From: Brachypodium distachyon | Lineage: Eukaryota > Streptophyta > Magnoliopsida > Poales > Poaceae | DNA: 64,000 bases | Direction: 5' to 3' | Assembly (NCBI RefSeq): GCF_000005505.3 | Contig: NC_016135.3 | Span: 16,276,613-16,340,612, forward strand | Notes under the pieces: model-generated | What the model saw: the letters and a program-made list of their open reading frames with translations, nothing else | Databases searched by the model: none | What the model was told of the DNA's origin: nothing | Made by a program: the position numbers and the translations under genes | Shown here: positions 1 to 10,005 of the stretch, piece by piece | Position numbering within the stretch: position 1 is the stretch's first letter | How the letters are laid out: every line of letters begins with the position of its first letter

Positions 1-1660
1 CTTGCCAGGATTCGAAGTCGGCCCCCCGGAGGAGAAGAGGAACTGGACATACGATCTGAAGGAAACCCTCCCGGAGGTCAACGAGATCCACGCCGGCATC
101 CTCGAACTCAAGGATAACGGGATGATGGCTGACGACTTGTTGGCCACCTTCGTATACCGGCGTCTATGTCCGCTCCAGCGCCGAGTACACAAGATGTGCT
201 TTTCTGGTGGCCAGTTTGACCCGGACAGAGTGTCAACTTTCAAGCTCACTCATGCTGAAGTTCGGCGCCGGGTCAAGGCGATCGCCAAGACGAGCATTTC
301 GGAGCGATGGACATGGGGCATGCCGGCATACCGCCGGGATCGTCGCGCTCCTCCGGTAAGTTTTTGTTCTCATTTAACTCCTGTTCATATCCGACACATG
401 GTTATGCCGGCATTTATCTGACGAAGGCTTATCTCGGCTCAACCTGATTTCTTTATGCAGAGGTTCTCTCTTCAGCGTAACGAAGACGGGAATTCCCCGG
501 ACAAACGCTTCGCAGCCCCGCGCAGGTCCATTGACACCGAAGATCCGGACTCCGAGGATTTTATGCCGATTGCCCATGCTGGCCCTCGTCGTGTCGAATG
601 TAAGGGTCTCCAACATTTTCTCGCAGTCCTTATAGTATTCGTCACCAAAGTACTTATCTTCCTCTATCCCGGAAATAGCCGACTCGGGCGAGCCTGTTGT
701 TGAGGCATCGGAACCGGCTGCCGCTGTGGCGCCGGTCCGGGAGAGATGCACAGTCTCGAAGCACGCTGCCGAAAAAGATCTTCCGCAGAACGTGAAGCGG
801 AAGAAAACTGCGGCACGTGGACCCAAACCTAAGCCCCTGATCGCTGGGTAAGGCCAATATTACCTCAATCATTGATGTCGGTTTTCTTCTTTATTGTCAT
901 GCCAACGCCTAACTTTTATTTCTATAGGGCGGCTTTGACGGCCACGCAATCTCAGACGTGCATTGTGTCTGAGATCCCGGCGGCTTCATCTCCCCGTGCC
1001 GAGGTTGCAAACCAGGGCACGGGTGAGACCGATACTGCCGCAGATCCGACATCTCCGAGCCGAGATGTCGGCCCGAGCGTCGATGCTACGATCGTCGACC
1101 AAACCGGGATGCCCGCGACCAGGAGCTCGGCAGCCGAGGCTGCTCCTTCCTCGGCAACAGTCGAGATATCGATGGAGCCGCAGGTCACGGAGATACCACA
1201 ACAGCCGATAACGGGGCCCCAAGAACCCCAAGGGCCACAGCCGACTCCGACGCCGCCATCGTCACCACCACAACCGGAAGCCGCTCAACTTGCTGCCGCA
1301 AGGGCCAAGAAGGCTAAGAGCTCCGCAACCCCGGCGGGATCGGCGCCTCCGGGTTCCTCTGGCCTGCAGCCTTCCGAAAGGCACCAGGGAGTTCCCCTCC
1401 GGACGACCAGTGGGCACAGCTAGGGGTTGCTGGGCCAGTTAGTAATGGACTGGAACAGGGCCGACAACTACGAGGTGACCTCTAGCACCCTTCAGTCGGT
1501 TCGGCAAAGCCCCCTGGTGGGACCTCCACCTGCAGCGACTCCAGAGTCGGTGTCGGCCCTGATGTACCAAGCAAGGGTGGCCTTATTTGAGACCAGCCGA
1601 GCTGCAGAGGTACGAAGAATTCCTTAAAAAACCTTTACTTCTAATCCCAGTACAGTATCC

Positions 1661-2050
1661 ACACTCCTAGTCCCCGAGGTTTAGGGCGAGTAAGAATTAG
1701 TCGGCCTGAAGCTTATCTCATAAAACTTCAAACACCTAATCCCCGAGATTCAGGCCGGGTTCTAGAATAGTCGGCCTGAAGCTTAGAAACTTCAAACACT
1801 TATTTCCTGAGATTTAGGCCAGGTTTTAGAATACTCGGCCTGAAGGTTAGAAACTTCAAACACTTATTCCCCGAGATTCAGGTCGGGTTTTAGAATACTC
1901 GGCCTGAAGGTTAGAAACTTCAAACACTTATTCCCCGAGATTCAGGCCGGGTTTTAGAATAGTCGGCCTGAAGCTTAAAAACTTCAAACACTTATTTCCC
2001 GAGATTCGGGCCGGGTTTTAGAATAGTCGGCCTGAAGCTTATAACCGTTG
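1661..2050. repeat. 64-bp tandem repeat in an aORF intron
   Basis: The motif TCGGCCTGAAG recurs at 1701, 1771, 1834, 1899, 1963 and 2027, so the period is 63-70 bp, mostly 64. Each unit also carries a CCCGAGATTCAGGCCGGG-type core. The array lies between accessory-gene exons 928-1609 and 2095-2197. It is a minisatellite inside the retrotransposon. Confidence 0.9.
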
Positions 2051-3069
2051 ATTTCCTGCTGCAGTAGACTTATCTGTGAATCGCTGTTTTGTAGCTTTGC
2101 ATGAACAAGCGCGCCGCCGCCTTCAAGGGGTTGTCAGCCAAATACAACAAGCTGGCAGCGGCACACAAGGCGTTGGTAGCTGACCGTCAGAGCCAGAGTA
2201 AGTAGATTTTACCGGCATGGAACCTTTGTCCGAATATCAATGCTCTGCGAAAACTAACACTTGCTCTTGTTCACAGCCGGGGACAATGCTCAAGTGGCGG
2301 AGCTCCTGAAGCGCGTCGCCGAGGTCCAAGGTATCACTTCATCCCTATTCCGGTTTCATCCATATTAAATTTCAGCCTTTGTGATATATGTCTGCTAAAC
2401 AGATGAGAAGACTCGGCTGGCAGAGCAGCATCGGGAAGAAGTGACCCGGCTGCAGGCGCAGATTGTAGCGCAAGCCGAGGTGGGTAAACTCACCTTGGCC
2501 CTCTCTACACGGGCTGATGAGAAGATCCGCCTGGAAAGCAAGGTGCAGAAGTGCAAGGGTCTAGTCGCCCAACTTGAGACCCGCGCCACTGCCGCCGAGA
2601 AAGAGCATGCCGAGAAGACCCGGCTGTTCAAGGTCGTCCGGCACGAGCTCATCAAGATCGACAACATGCTGACGAGTAAGTTGCCATGGTGCAAATTTGT
2701 TCATCTGATCATTTGTCCGAGTAATAGCAATAGGGTGCCGAGACTCACTACTATTTGCCTGCCTTTGTCAGAATTCTTCCCCCAATCCCTCGGAAGGCCC
2801 GCCGAAAGAGGGATCCGGCCGGAGCAGCGGTGCCGTATGAGTACGACTTGGTGACTTACCTGGTGAGCATTGCAAGCCGGGTCAAGCCGCTGAAGTCGTT
2901 CGGCGTTAACATGCTGAATGCTGGCATCCGGGCCTTTCGAGATTTGTGGCCGAGAGAAGAAGCTCTGACGGACATCCCGGAACTGGCAAAGCGCCTGCTG
3001 GAGGTGGAGGATCTCCTCAGTGATTGGCGAGAGTCAGCCGCGCGCATTGGTGCCGACGAGGTGTTGTCG

Positions 3070-3074
3070 TTCGT
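3070..3074. repeat. Target site duplication of E2, left copy
   Basis: TTCGT at 3070-3074 precedes the E2 left end (TGTCGTAG at 3075). The same five bases follow its right end at 6483-6487. A perfect 5-bp duplication is what an LTR-retrotransposon integrase makes. Confidence 0.88.
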
Positions 3075-3960
3075 TGTCGTAGTACGGGGCTCAGACACAG
3101 GGGATGCGTGGCACCCCCTTTTAGGTTCGGCAGCGGGCGACAGGGGTCGCTCCGGCGATCGCTGGCGAGGCCAATGCTAAGCGTCGGAGCACAATGGACA
3201 CGGGATCATTTACCCAGGTTCGGGCCACCCTGAGGTGTAAAACTCTACGTCCTGCTTCTATATTTTCTATTATCCAGTGAATAAAGGTTTACAAGTTGCC
3301 GGGGGGGTCCCCGGGTGCTCTCCTTATTTAGCTAAGTGCTACTTGCTATTCTTGGCCTGAGCTAGTGTGAATCTGAACGAACCGAACCCTTTGACCGTTG
3401 GCGGGGGTCATCCTTTTATACCGAACGGGATGCCACAAGTGCCACGGTGCATGGGTGACAAATGACGAGCAGAGAGCTAGGGTAGCTCCTCCTCGGTGCG
3501 CTGGCTTGCATGCAGATTGAGGAGCCCTGCAGCTAGGGGTCTAGGCGCCTGAAATTTACCCCAGGCGGGTCACTTTAGGCTGAAAGTACAGGGAATCCCC
3601 TTTTGGTCAGAGCATTTAATGCTGGCGTGTGCTTCACTCCTCGTCCTGACAAACCCTGCGCGCAGCGCGCCCGTCGAGCGGCCACGTGGCGCCGCTGTTA
3701 CTCCCGCTCGCTCCTGCTCTTGTAACGGACACTTGCGCCTGGGAACACCCTTCCCGGCAAGTAAACTTCCCGGGAAGCGCCCAGGCGGGATTTCTCCTGC
3801 TGTCCTTCTAGGCAACCCCTGCAGCCCTGCTAGCCCTGCCGGGCTGGTGACTTGCCGGGCAGCTTGTGCGGAGCTGCCCGGGGTGCGATCCTTTTGGGGA
3901 GCAAGCGAGGTGGCCCACGCGTCATGCAGCGGTGGTACCCTGGGTGCCACTGGTGCGACA
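3075..3960 (-). repeat. E2 3' LTR
   Basis: This 886-bp LTR reads on the minus strand from TGTCGCACCAG at 3960 to ...ACGACA at 3075. TATAAAAGGA lies at 3420-3411. The motif with the run ACCCAGGTTCGGGCC near 3210-3240, common at the R/U5 border of these elements, also recurs at 5790. Next to its start (3961-3972, minus strand GGGGGATAC) is a G-rich polypurine-like tract. Confidence 0.82.
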
Positions 3961-3972
3961 GTATCCCCCGGG
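3961..3972 (-). other. Candidate polypurine tract of E2
   Basis: On the minus strand CCCGGGGGATAC directly precedes the LTR start TGTCGCACC. Position and base content fit a plus-strand priming site, though the tract contains C and T as well as purines. Confidence 0.45.
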
Positions 3973-4252
3973 CGTGGGCCGGCAACGCCTGTTCCCGGGT
4001 AGAACCTTCCCTGGTCGGTTGCCGGGCTACGCCCTTAACCGACGCGTGGGTCTCGAGCCGCTTCAAGGCTTGCTTATGCGCTGCTTCAAGGGCTCTGCCG
4101 TTATGTGCAGAGTAGTGGGTGAGGAATTTCCGCCCTAACCTCCCCATTAAACACGGGTGGTTAAGGCCACGCCCTGCGTTATCCCCTCGTAGGGCGTAAT
4201 TATCCCAGCGCACCCGTAGGGTGCGGATGCGACCGTTGCTTAGCGCGGGGCG

Positions 4253-4260
4253 CTATAAGA
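4253..4260 (+). promoter_or_regulatory. TATA-like box of the E2 accessory gene
   Basis: CTATAAGA lies about 110 bases before the ATG at 4368, between the 3' LTR and the accessory ORF. It reads towards the ORF, so the accessory gene appears to have its own promoter, independent of the LTR, which reads the other way. No ATG intervenes except one at about 4271 in another frame. Confidence 0.5.
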
Positions 4261-4367
4261 CCCTGCCGCTGTGCTAGAGAGCAAACACTTAGCCACACAT
4301 CTTTTCCCCCTTCGTCTCCAATCTTCCTCGCACCCCTGCCTCCAGCCAGTTTTCGCCCACACTTCTT

Positions 4368-5594
4368 ATGGCACCCCCCGCTCCCAAGAAAGGGAAAGGC
4401 TCCAAGAGGCCTGCAGCCGGCAGGAGCGAGACGACTCCCCAGAAGCCTGTCTCGGATAAGGACCAAAAGAGGAGGGAGCTGAGGGCCTCGTGCGCCTTCT
4501 TCCGGCCCGGCTACAACAGCGAGGCGCTGGACAAGGTCCGGCACGCCGTCGCCTCATGTTTCAACGAGTACGGGGAGACCCTCATCTTCCCCGCCGGCGC
4601 CGACAACCAGGAAAATGACTTCCGGGTGTTCGCTCGCTTCATCCTTGCCGGGTTAGTGCCTCCGTACTCCATGTTCCTCCATGCGCTCATGGAGGCATAC
4701 CAGCTCCGGGTGGCGCAGCTCCACCCCACCTGCCTCTTTCTCCTCACTGTCTTCCAATTCCTTTGCGAGGGATTCGTGGGGGTAATGCCGTCGGTGGCAT
4801 TATTCCGGCACTACTTCTACCCGCGCGTCGAGCAGGCGGGGGCAATGTCGTTGGGGTTGGTCTTCCGCGCCCGCGACCGGATGAAATCGGAGTTCATCGT
4901 CCGGTCGGAGAAGAAGATCGAGAAAGAGTGGCGTGCGGACTGGTGCTGGGTCCGCGTGGAGGAGCCAGAGGAGTTCATCTTCACGCCCACCGAGCTGCCG
5001 GCGCCCAACGATACCTGGCGGAACCGCTACAGCCGCGACGCCGAACTCCTCCCCATCGTCGAGCAGATCAAGGCCCTACGGCTAGCAGGGCTCACTGACC
5101 TCGACGTGGCGCGCACCTACATTGGCCGGCGCATAGCACTGCTGCAGCTGTGCTCCCGCCCCGTGTGGATGTACACGGGGCCCGAGGACACCACCCGCCT
5201 CCAGCTCGGGGACGTGGCCCCAAAGGCCATTCAGGCGTGGGTGAAGGGGATCACCGGGGAGGACGCCCCCGTCTCGGAGCTGCCACCAGGGGCTCCTTCC
5301 CTCCATGCCGGCGTCCCGGGGCTGCACAGGATCATCTGCTCCTACCCGCCCTACGACGAGTGGGGGATGATGTCCGACTCCTCTGCCCGGGCCCCGCGTC
5401 CCCCTCCACCGGCAACCTATGGGAACCGGGCGCTCGTGGAGAGTGGGGGAGAATCAGAGCTCAGCTGGCCCGACCTGGAGTCCTCTAGCGATGAGGCGGG
5501 CCAGGTTGCTGGGGTCCGAGCGGCCCTTCTCGTGGAGGAGGAGGAGGACGACGAAGACGACGCGCCCCTGATCGTGCGAAGATCAAGGGTGTAG
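4368..5594 (+). CDS. E2 accessory protein, Transposase_28-like, C-terminus truncated
   Basis: The 408-residue ORF starts with a basic tail (MAPPAPKKGKGSKRPAAG). The family domain follows at about residues 60-170, with the pattern FxRFILAGLVPP...MxAYQLxxxQLHP...LCEGFxGVMPS. The same pattern recurs in the accessory ORFs at 43220-42390 and 45255-45841. A W-rich segment (WRADWCWVRV) and the RPVWMYTGPED motif come next, then a Glu/Asp-rich tail. The last codons and the TAG stop come from a foreign LTR fragment that starts at 5590, so the natural downstream exons (coiled coil and C-terminal helices, as in E1) are missing. The name 'transposase' is historical; no catalytic residues are known. It lies antisense to the E2 LTRs, and its function is unknown. 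Confidence 0.8.
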   Translation: MAPPAPKKGKGSKRPAAGRSETTPQKPVSDKDQKRRELRASCAFFRPGYNSEALDKVRHAVASCFNEYGETLIFPAGADNQENDFRVFARFILAGLVPPYSMFLHALMEAYQLRVAQLHPTCLFLLTVFQFLCEGFVGVMPSVALFRHYFYPRVEQAGAMSLGLVFRARDRMKSEFIVRSEKKIEKEWRADWCWVRVEEPEEFIFTPTELPAPNDTWRNRYSRDAELLPIVEQIKALRLAGLTDLDVARTYIGRRIALLQLCSRPVWMYTGPEDTTRLQLGDVAPKAIQAWVKGITGEDAPVSELPPGAPSLHAGVPGLHRIICSYPPYDEWGMMSDSSARAPRPPPPATYGNRALVESGGESELSWPDLESSSDEAGQVAGVRAALLVEEEEDDEDDAPLIVRRSRV

Positions 5595-5767
5595 CGACCG
5601 CCCCCGTACACGGGTTCGATCTCTGTGCTTTAGTGCTAGTCCCTGGATCGACTCACTAGCACACACAGTTTCAAGATGTAATATCATAGAGCAAGGTCTC
5701 AATATTACAATGAATCATCCAGAATTTAAAAGTACTTACAACTCGCATAACCTCACGGGTTAGCTGG
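5590..5767 (-). mobile_element. 178-bp fragment of an E6-type LTR
   Basis: The segment opens TGTAGCGACC and contains AGTCCCTGGATCGA, a block with ACACACAGT, and ACTTACAACTCGCAT. The left end of E6 (45842 onward) has the same order: TGTGGCGACC, AGTCCCTGGATCAA, ACACACAGT. It therefore looks like the end of the same large-LTR family, cut off where E2 5' LTR sequence resumes at 5768. Orientation is inferred from E6. Confidence 0.6.
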
Positions 5768-6482
5768 AATGGACACGGGATCGTTTACCCAGGTTCGGGC
5801 CACCCTAAGGTGTAAAACCCTACGTCCTTCTTCTATATTTCCTATTATCCAGTGAACTACAAGTTGCCGGGGGGAGTCCCCGGGTGCTCTCCTTATTTTG
5901 CTAAGTGCTACTTGCTGTTCTTGGCGTGAGCTAGTGTGAATCTGAACGAACCAAACCCTTTGACCGTTGGCAGGGGTCCTCCTTTTATACCGAAGGGGAT
6001 GCCACAGGTGCCACGGTGCATGGGTGACAAATTGCGAGTAGAGAGCTAGGGTAGCTCCTCCTCGGTGTGCTGGCTTGCATGCAGACTGAGCAGCCCTGCA
6101 ACTAGGGGTCTAGGCGCCTGAAATTTACCCCAGGCGGGTCACTGTAGGCTGAAAGGACGGGGAATCCCCTTTTGGTCGGAGCATTTAATACTGGCGTGTG
6201 CTTCACTCCTCGTCCTGACGAACCCTGCGCACAGGGCGCCTGCGGAGCATCACGTGGCGCCCGGGAACACCCTCCCTGGCAAGTAAACTTCCCGGGAAGC
6301 GCCCAGGCGGGATTTCTCCTGTTGCCCTTCTAGGCAACCCCCGCAGCTCGGCTAGCCCTGCCGGGCTGGTGACTTGCCGAGCAGCTTGTGCAGAGCTGCT
6401 CGGGGTGCGATCCTTCCGGGGAGCAAGCGAGGTTGCCCACGCGTCATGCAGTGTTGGTACCCTGGGTGGCACTGGTGCGACA
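5768..6482 (-). repeat. E2 5' LTR, inner part deleted
   Basis: These 715 bases match the 3' LTR from AATGGACACGGGATC (3190) to its outer end. TATAAAAGG is at 5989-5981 on the minus strand. The roughly 113 bases that should adjoin the primer-binding site are missing. An internal piece corresponding to about 3683-3745 is also missing. Confidence 0.8.
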
Positions 6483-6775
6483 TTCGTACTATCTTAGTAC
6501 GACGGCATCAACCTCGACGTGCTGCAGTCGATGCGTGTCGGCTCCCCTATCTCTCGGATCCTGAGCTGATTGCCAAGCGCAAGGAGCGGGCCTATTCCTT
6601 CATCCAGTATGCCGACGTGCATACGTTTGTGGAGGGCCCAACATCCGAAGCTGAGGCCGAGATGGCCGACGGAGATGAAGAAGAGGCAGTGGACGAGGAG
6701 ATTGTCGTCGAGTCGGCCTCCACCGCAACGGATGCTCCGAGTTCCAGCGCCAACAACCCCTCTCTTTCTTCTTAG
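6483..6775 (+). pseudogene. E1 antisense accessory gene, last exon
   Basis: Coding sequence of the E1 accessory gene resumes at the right copy of the E2 target duplication. It encodes a helical stretch (DPELIAKRKERAYSFIQ) and an acidic tail (AEMADGDEEEAVDEEIVVE), and ends at the TAG at 6773-6775. The frame is shifted near 6550, so even without E2 this copy would not give one continuous protein. This is the C-terminus of the gene whose earlier exons lie at 1-3074. Confidence 0.6.
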
Positions 6776-7404
6776 CTATGCCGGAAAAAAGAACTTTAGA
6801 ATTATAAAATCTTCGGGATGCCGGGTACATATGTAACCGGGATAATATACTTTTGTTTCTAAGACATCGTATTTTTATTTCATATAAGTCTTTTGCTTAT
6901 CGAATTCCCGACCGAGTCCCCGAGTTTATTTTTCCTTTTAGTAAATTTTTATGATCTCAGTTCTTTGTCTGCCTTATCGGCGTTCGACGTATGAATCGCA
7001 AAGTCATGAAACTACACTTTTGGAAAAAATAACCTCGACGAATTTGCTTGGCAATATCCGAGTTAGGAAAGAAATGCCGGGTTAAGACAATGCGCATCCC
7101 GGATCGCTTTTTTGCTTGTTTCCGCAATCGCTTTTCATGTGTTTGGTTATCTCGTACCTATCTCTAACTTGCCATGAAGCCGGGTTGCGGATAGCAGCGA
7201 AGTTGTAGAGGGGATTTTCAATACTGATACACTACTAAACCGACATAAGATTACACAACTAAGCCACGCCGTCATACGCAAGATAATTGCGATACAACAT
7301 TTAAATGACATGGAAGTCCTCGAGTTTCTTTTAAGAACCCGGCGGATAATTTCATTGTTTTAAAACATTCAACATAAAGAGAAAACGATACAAATACTCA
7401 TCTC
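6776..7404. other. E1 spacer between accessory gene and pol 3' end
   Basis: This AT-rich stretch separates two convergent reading frames, the accessory gene ending at 6775 and pol ending at about 7405. I see no ORF, repeat or second TATA box here. It should hold the 3' untranslated ends of both transcripts. Confidence 0.55.
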
Positions 7405-8785
7405 TCAAGTATTGAACGGACGAAGCAAAGCTACATTCCATGGCCTCTTGGTCTCCTCACCTGACCGGTCCATCCTGTTCGCCTTGGGATCTTGTGCATC
7501 TATAAGATAGTATGAATCATTGTGAAGCAGTTTGCTCAGAATGAAGGGTCCTTCCCATGGGGGTGACAGTTTGTGCATGCCGTCCGTGCGCTGCACAAGT
7601 CAGAGAACGAGGTCCCTTTCCCGGAATACCCGCGGGTTGACATTTCGGCTGTGATAACGCCTTAGGTGCTGTTGATAGATAGCCGACCGAGACAGAGCCA
7701 ATTCCTGTGCTTCTTCGAGTAGGTCGACATCATTTTCTCGAGCCTCTTTTACCTCAGCATCTGTATACATGGTCACTCGTGGAGAGTCATGTTCAATGTC
7801 GGCTGGTAGGACAACTTCCGCCCCGTATACGAGGAAAAATGGCGTGTAGCCTGTGAAGCGATTGGGAGTCATCCTGAGACTCCATAGAACAGCCGGGAGT
7901 TCGTCCAGCCAGCATCCCGGAGTACGTTCCAATGGTTCGATTAGCCGAGGTTTTATGCCGGCTAAAACCATGTTGTTTGCTCTTTCAACTTGTTCATTGG
8001 ATTGAGGATGTGCTACGGAAGCGATATCCAGTCAGATTTTCTTGTCCGCACAAAATCGCGCGAAAGGTCGTTCCGCGAAGTTCGTTCCATTATCCGTGAT
8101 GACACTGTGCGGGTACCCATATCTCAAGATACTGTCCTTCAGGAATGATACCGCAGTTTTGCCGTCACACTTTCGTATCAGCTTTACCTCAATCCACTTG
8201 GTGAACTTGTCGACCATAACCAAGATATGCGACATGCCTCCTCGCGCCCGCTTGAACGGTCCCACCATATCCAAACACCAAACAGCAAACGGCCAAGTGA
8301 TTGGAATAGTTTTGAGCTCGGATGCCAGCATATGAATCTTCCTGGCATATCTCTGGCAGCCGTTACACTTCCTGTAGTGCACTTGGCCAGGAGAAACCAT
8401 GTCAGAATGCCTTGCCCACTAGCGTTCGTGAAGACGCATGATGGCCGCACTCTCCCTGATGAATATCCCAGAGTATTTCTTGCCCTTCTTCCGGCTCGAC
8501 GCATCGCTGCAGGACATTTGTGACACTCCTCTTGTATAGCTCGCCATTGATGATGCTGTACGCTTTCGCCCTTCTCTGAATTTGTCTTGCCGACACTTCC
8601 TCTTCCGGGAGACTCCCATCTTTGAGGTAGGACATTATCGATTGCGCCCAAGCCGGCACAGGACAAGTGGTGAAAATCGGCTCATCCGGTACGTCTATCT
8701 CTATTCGCTCAATCGCCATTGCTTCTATCGAGTTAAGGCGCTCAATCCCCGGGTTACTGGAACCGTTGCCACTGTCAATGTCCAT
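7405..8785 (-). pseudogene. E1 integrase domain of pol
   Basis: From the 5' side on the minus strand come a linker and the HHCC zinc motif (HQGECGHH, then CNGC at about 8360). The DDE core follows, with LDMVGPF and ITDNGTNF. The Glu segment (VERANN) lies just before 7971 in another frame. The C-terminal part ends WNVALLRPFNT with no chromodomain. The frame changes near 8400 and 8030, and a TGA at 7599-7597 interrupts VL-LVQ, most simply from CGA by C to T. Its role would be insertion of element cDNA into the host chromosome. It is inactive here. Confidence 0.75.
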
Positions 8786-10005
8786 GCGGGTGACATCGGC
8801 TTCTGAGCTTGCCGGGATAAATATCGACTCCGATTCTGGTGATGGCTTGATGGATGGTTTGCGTAAATGCTCTAATGCCCCACCAGCCAGAATGCCCTGT
8901 CGCGTTGAGCCGAGTTTCGATAGTGTTCGGCTGCCTCATTTTCCGCCCGCTGTATATGGTGAAATTTGCACCCTTCAAAGTGGCCACTGATCTTCTGAAC
9001 ATGGAACCAGTATAATGCCATATTGCCGTCCAATGCATCCCAGTTACCGGAAGCTTGCTGGACTACCAGATCGGAATCACCAAAGCATTGAATCCGGCGA
9101 ACCCCAATTTCCTTTGCCATTTTCAGTCTGTGCATGAGCGCCTCATACTTGGCAACATTGTTGCATGCTGCGAAGTGAATTTGCAACACGTGCCTAAGTT
9201 GATCGCGCTTTGGCGAGGTCAGAACTATGCCGGCACCTAGCCCACTTTTCATCTTAGAGCCATCAAAATGCATTTTCCAGTAATTAGTTTCTGGGAGCGG
9301 TGGTTCATACTCCATCTCGGCCCAATCCACCAAGAAATCCGCCAGAGCCTGAGATTTCACGGCATCCCGTCTATCGTATTGCAGTGTATAGAGTGCTAAC
9401 TCAACAGCCCATTTTGCTACCCGACCGCTCGCGTCTTTGTTATTCATGATTTCCGAGACAAGCATCTCACATATAACTCGGATATTATGCGCATCAAAGT
9501 AATGCTTTAGCTTCTTTGCCGCCATATAGACGCCGTATGCCATTTTCTGGTAGTGGGGATAATTCTGCTTGGACGATGATAACACCTCGCTCAAGTAATA
9601 TACCGGTCTTTGCATCGACTTGCCATCTTCATCTCTTTCCACCATGATGACGGCACTAACAACTCGGTTGGTTGCTGCTATGTATAACAACATCGGCTCC
9701 TTCTCCATTGGCGAGGCTAATATCGGTGCCGTAGCGATCATCTTCTTCAGCTCTTGAAAAGCTAGGCCTGCCTGTGGCGTCCACACAAATTTGTCGGTTT
9801 TCTTCATTAGCTGGTATAAGGGCGTAGCCTTTTCACCTAGCCGACTAACGAAACGACTTACCAATTTTAGGCATCCAATGAATTTTTGCACATCTTTGAG
9901 GCATTTCGGCAATTTCATCCTTTCTATGGCGGCAATTTTCACATGATTTGTTTCGATACCTCGGCTCGATACCAGGAAGCCAAGAATTTTTCCTTGCCGG
10001 CACAC
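8786..10005 (-). pseudogene. E1 reverse transcriptase connection and RNase H
   Basis: A 377-residue open stretch holds the RT thumb/connection (ILGFLVSSRGIE, VQKFIGCL, LYIAATN) followed by the RNase H fold. Its acidic residues are visible in MHFDGS, AKYEAL and GDSDLV. The last conserved Asp region is scrambled after NEAAEHY, where the frame is lost at about 8920. RNase H would remove the RNA strand during cDNA synthesis. The frame is separated from the RT palm by a shift near 10010-10070. Confidence 0.75.

Larger units (their letters stand above)
1..3074 (+). pseudogene. E1 antisense accessory gene (aORF), exons upstream of the E2 insertion
   Basis: This is a spliced gene of the plant 'putative gypsy type transposon' (Transposase_28) family, antisense to E1 gag-pol. 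Exons I can place by GT-AG borders are about 2-355, 461-599, 679-847, 928-1609, 2095-2197, 2277-2330, 2403-2675 and 2772-3074. The first visible exon carries the conserved domain end (RRLCPLQRRVHKM). The fourth is rich in Pro, Ala, Ser and Thr. The exons from 2095 encode a Lys/Glu/Ala-rich coiled coil. The last one (YLVSIASRVKPL, LWPREEAL) is the C-terminal helical part, cut by E2 inside a codon at 3074. The frame is lost near 1420. The molecular function of the family is not established. The N-terminus lies left of the window. Confidence 0.7.
3075..6482 (-). mobile_element. E2: gag-pol-less gypsy derivative nested in E1
   Basis: The element is bounded by TGT...ACA and a perfect TTCGT duplication (3070-3074 and 6483-6487). 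Its LTRs begin TGTCGCACCAGTGGCACC on the minus strand, the family also seen in E3 and E4. Between the LTRs there is no gag or pol, only a promoter-like region, one accessory ORF on the plus strand (4368-5594), and a 178-bp fragment of an unrelated LTR (5590-5767). The 5' LTR has lost its inner part and the primer site. It is therefore a deletion derivative that could move only in trans, if at all. Confidence 0.85.

Noticed and set aside
5417..5611. Minus-strand serine-rich ORF
   Set aside because: Shadow of the Glu/Asp-rich codon run at the end of the E2 accessory ORF.
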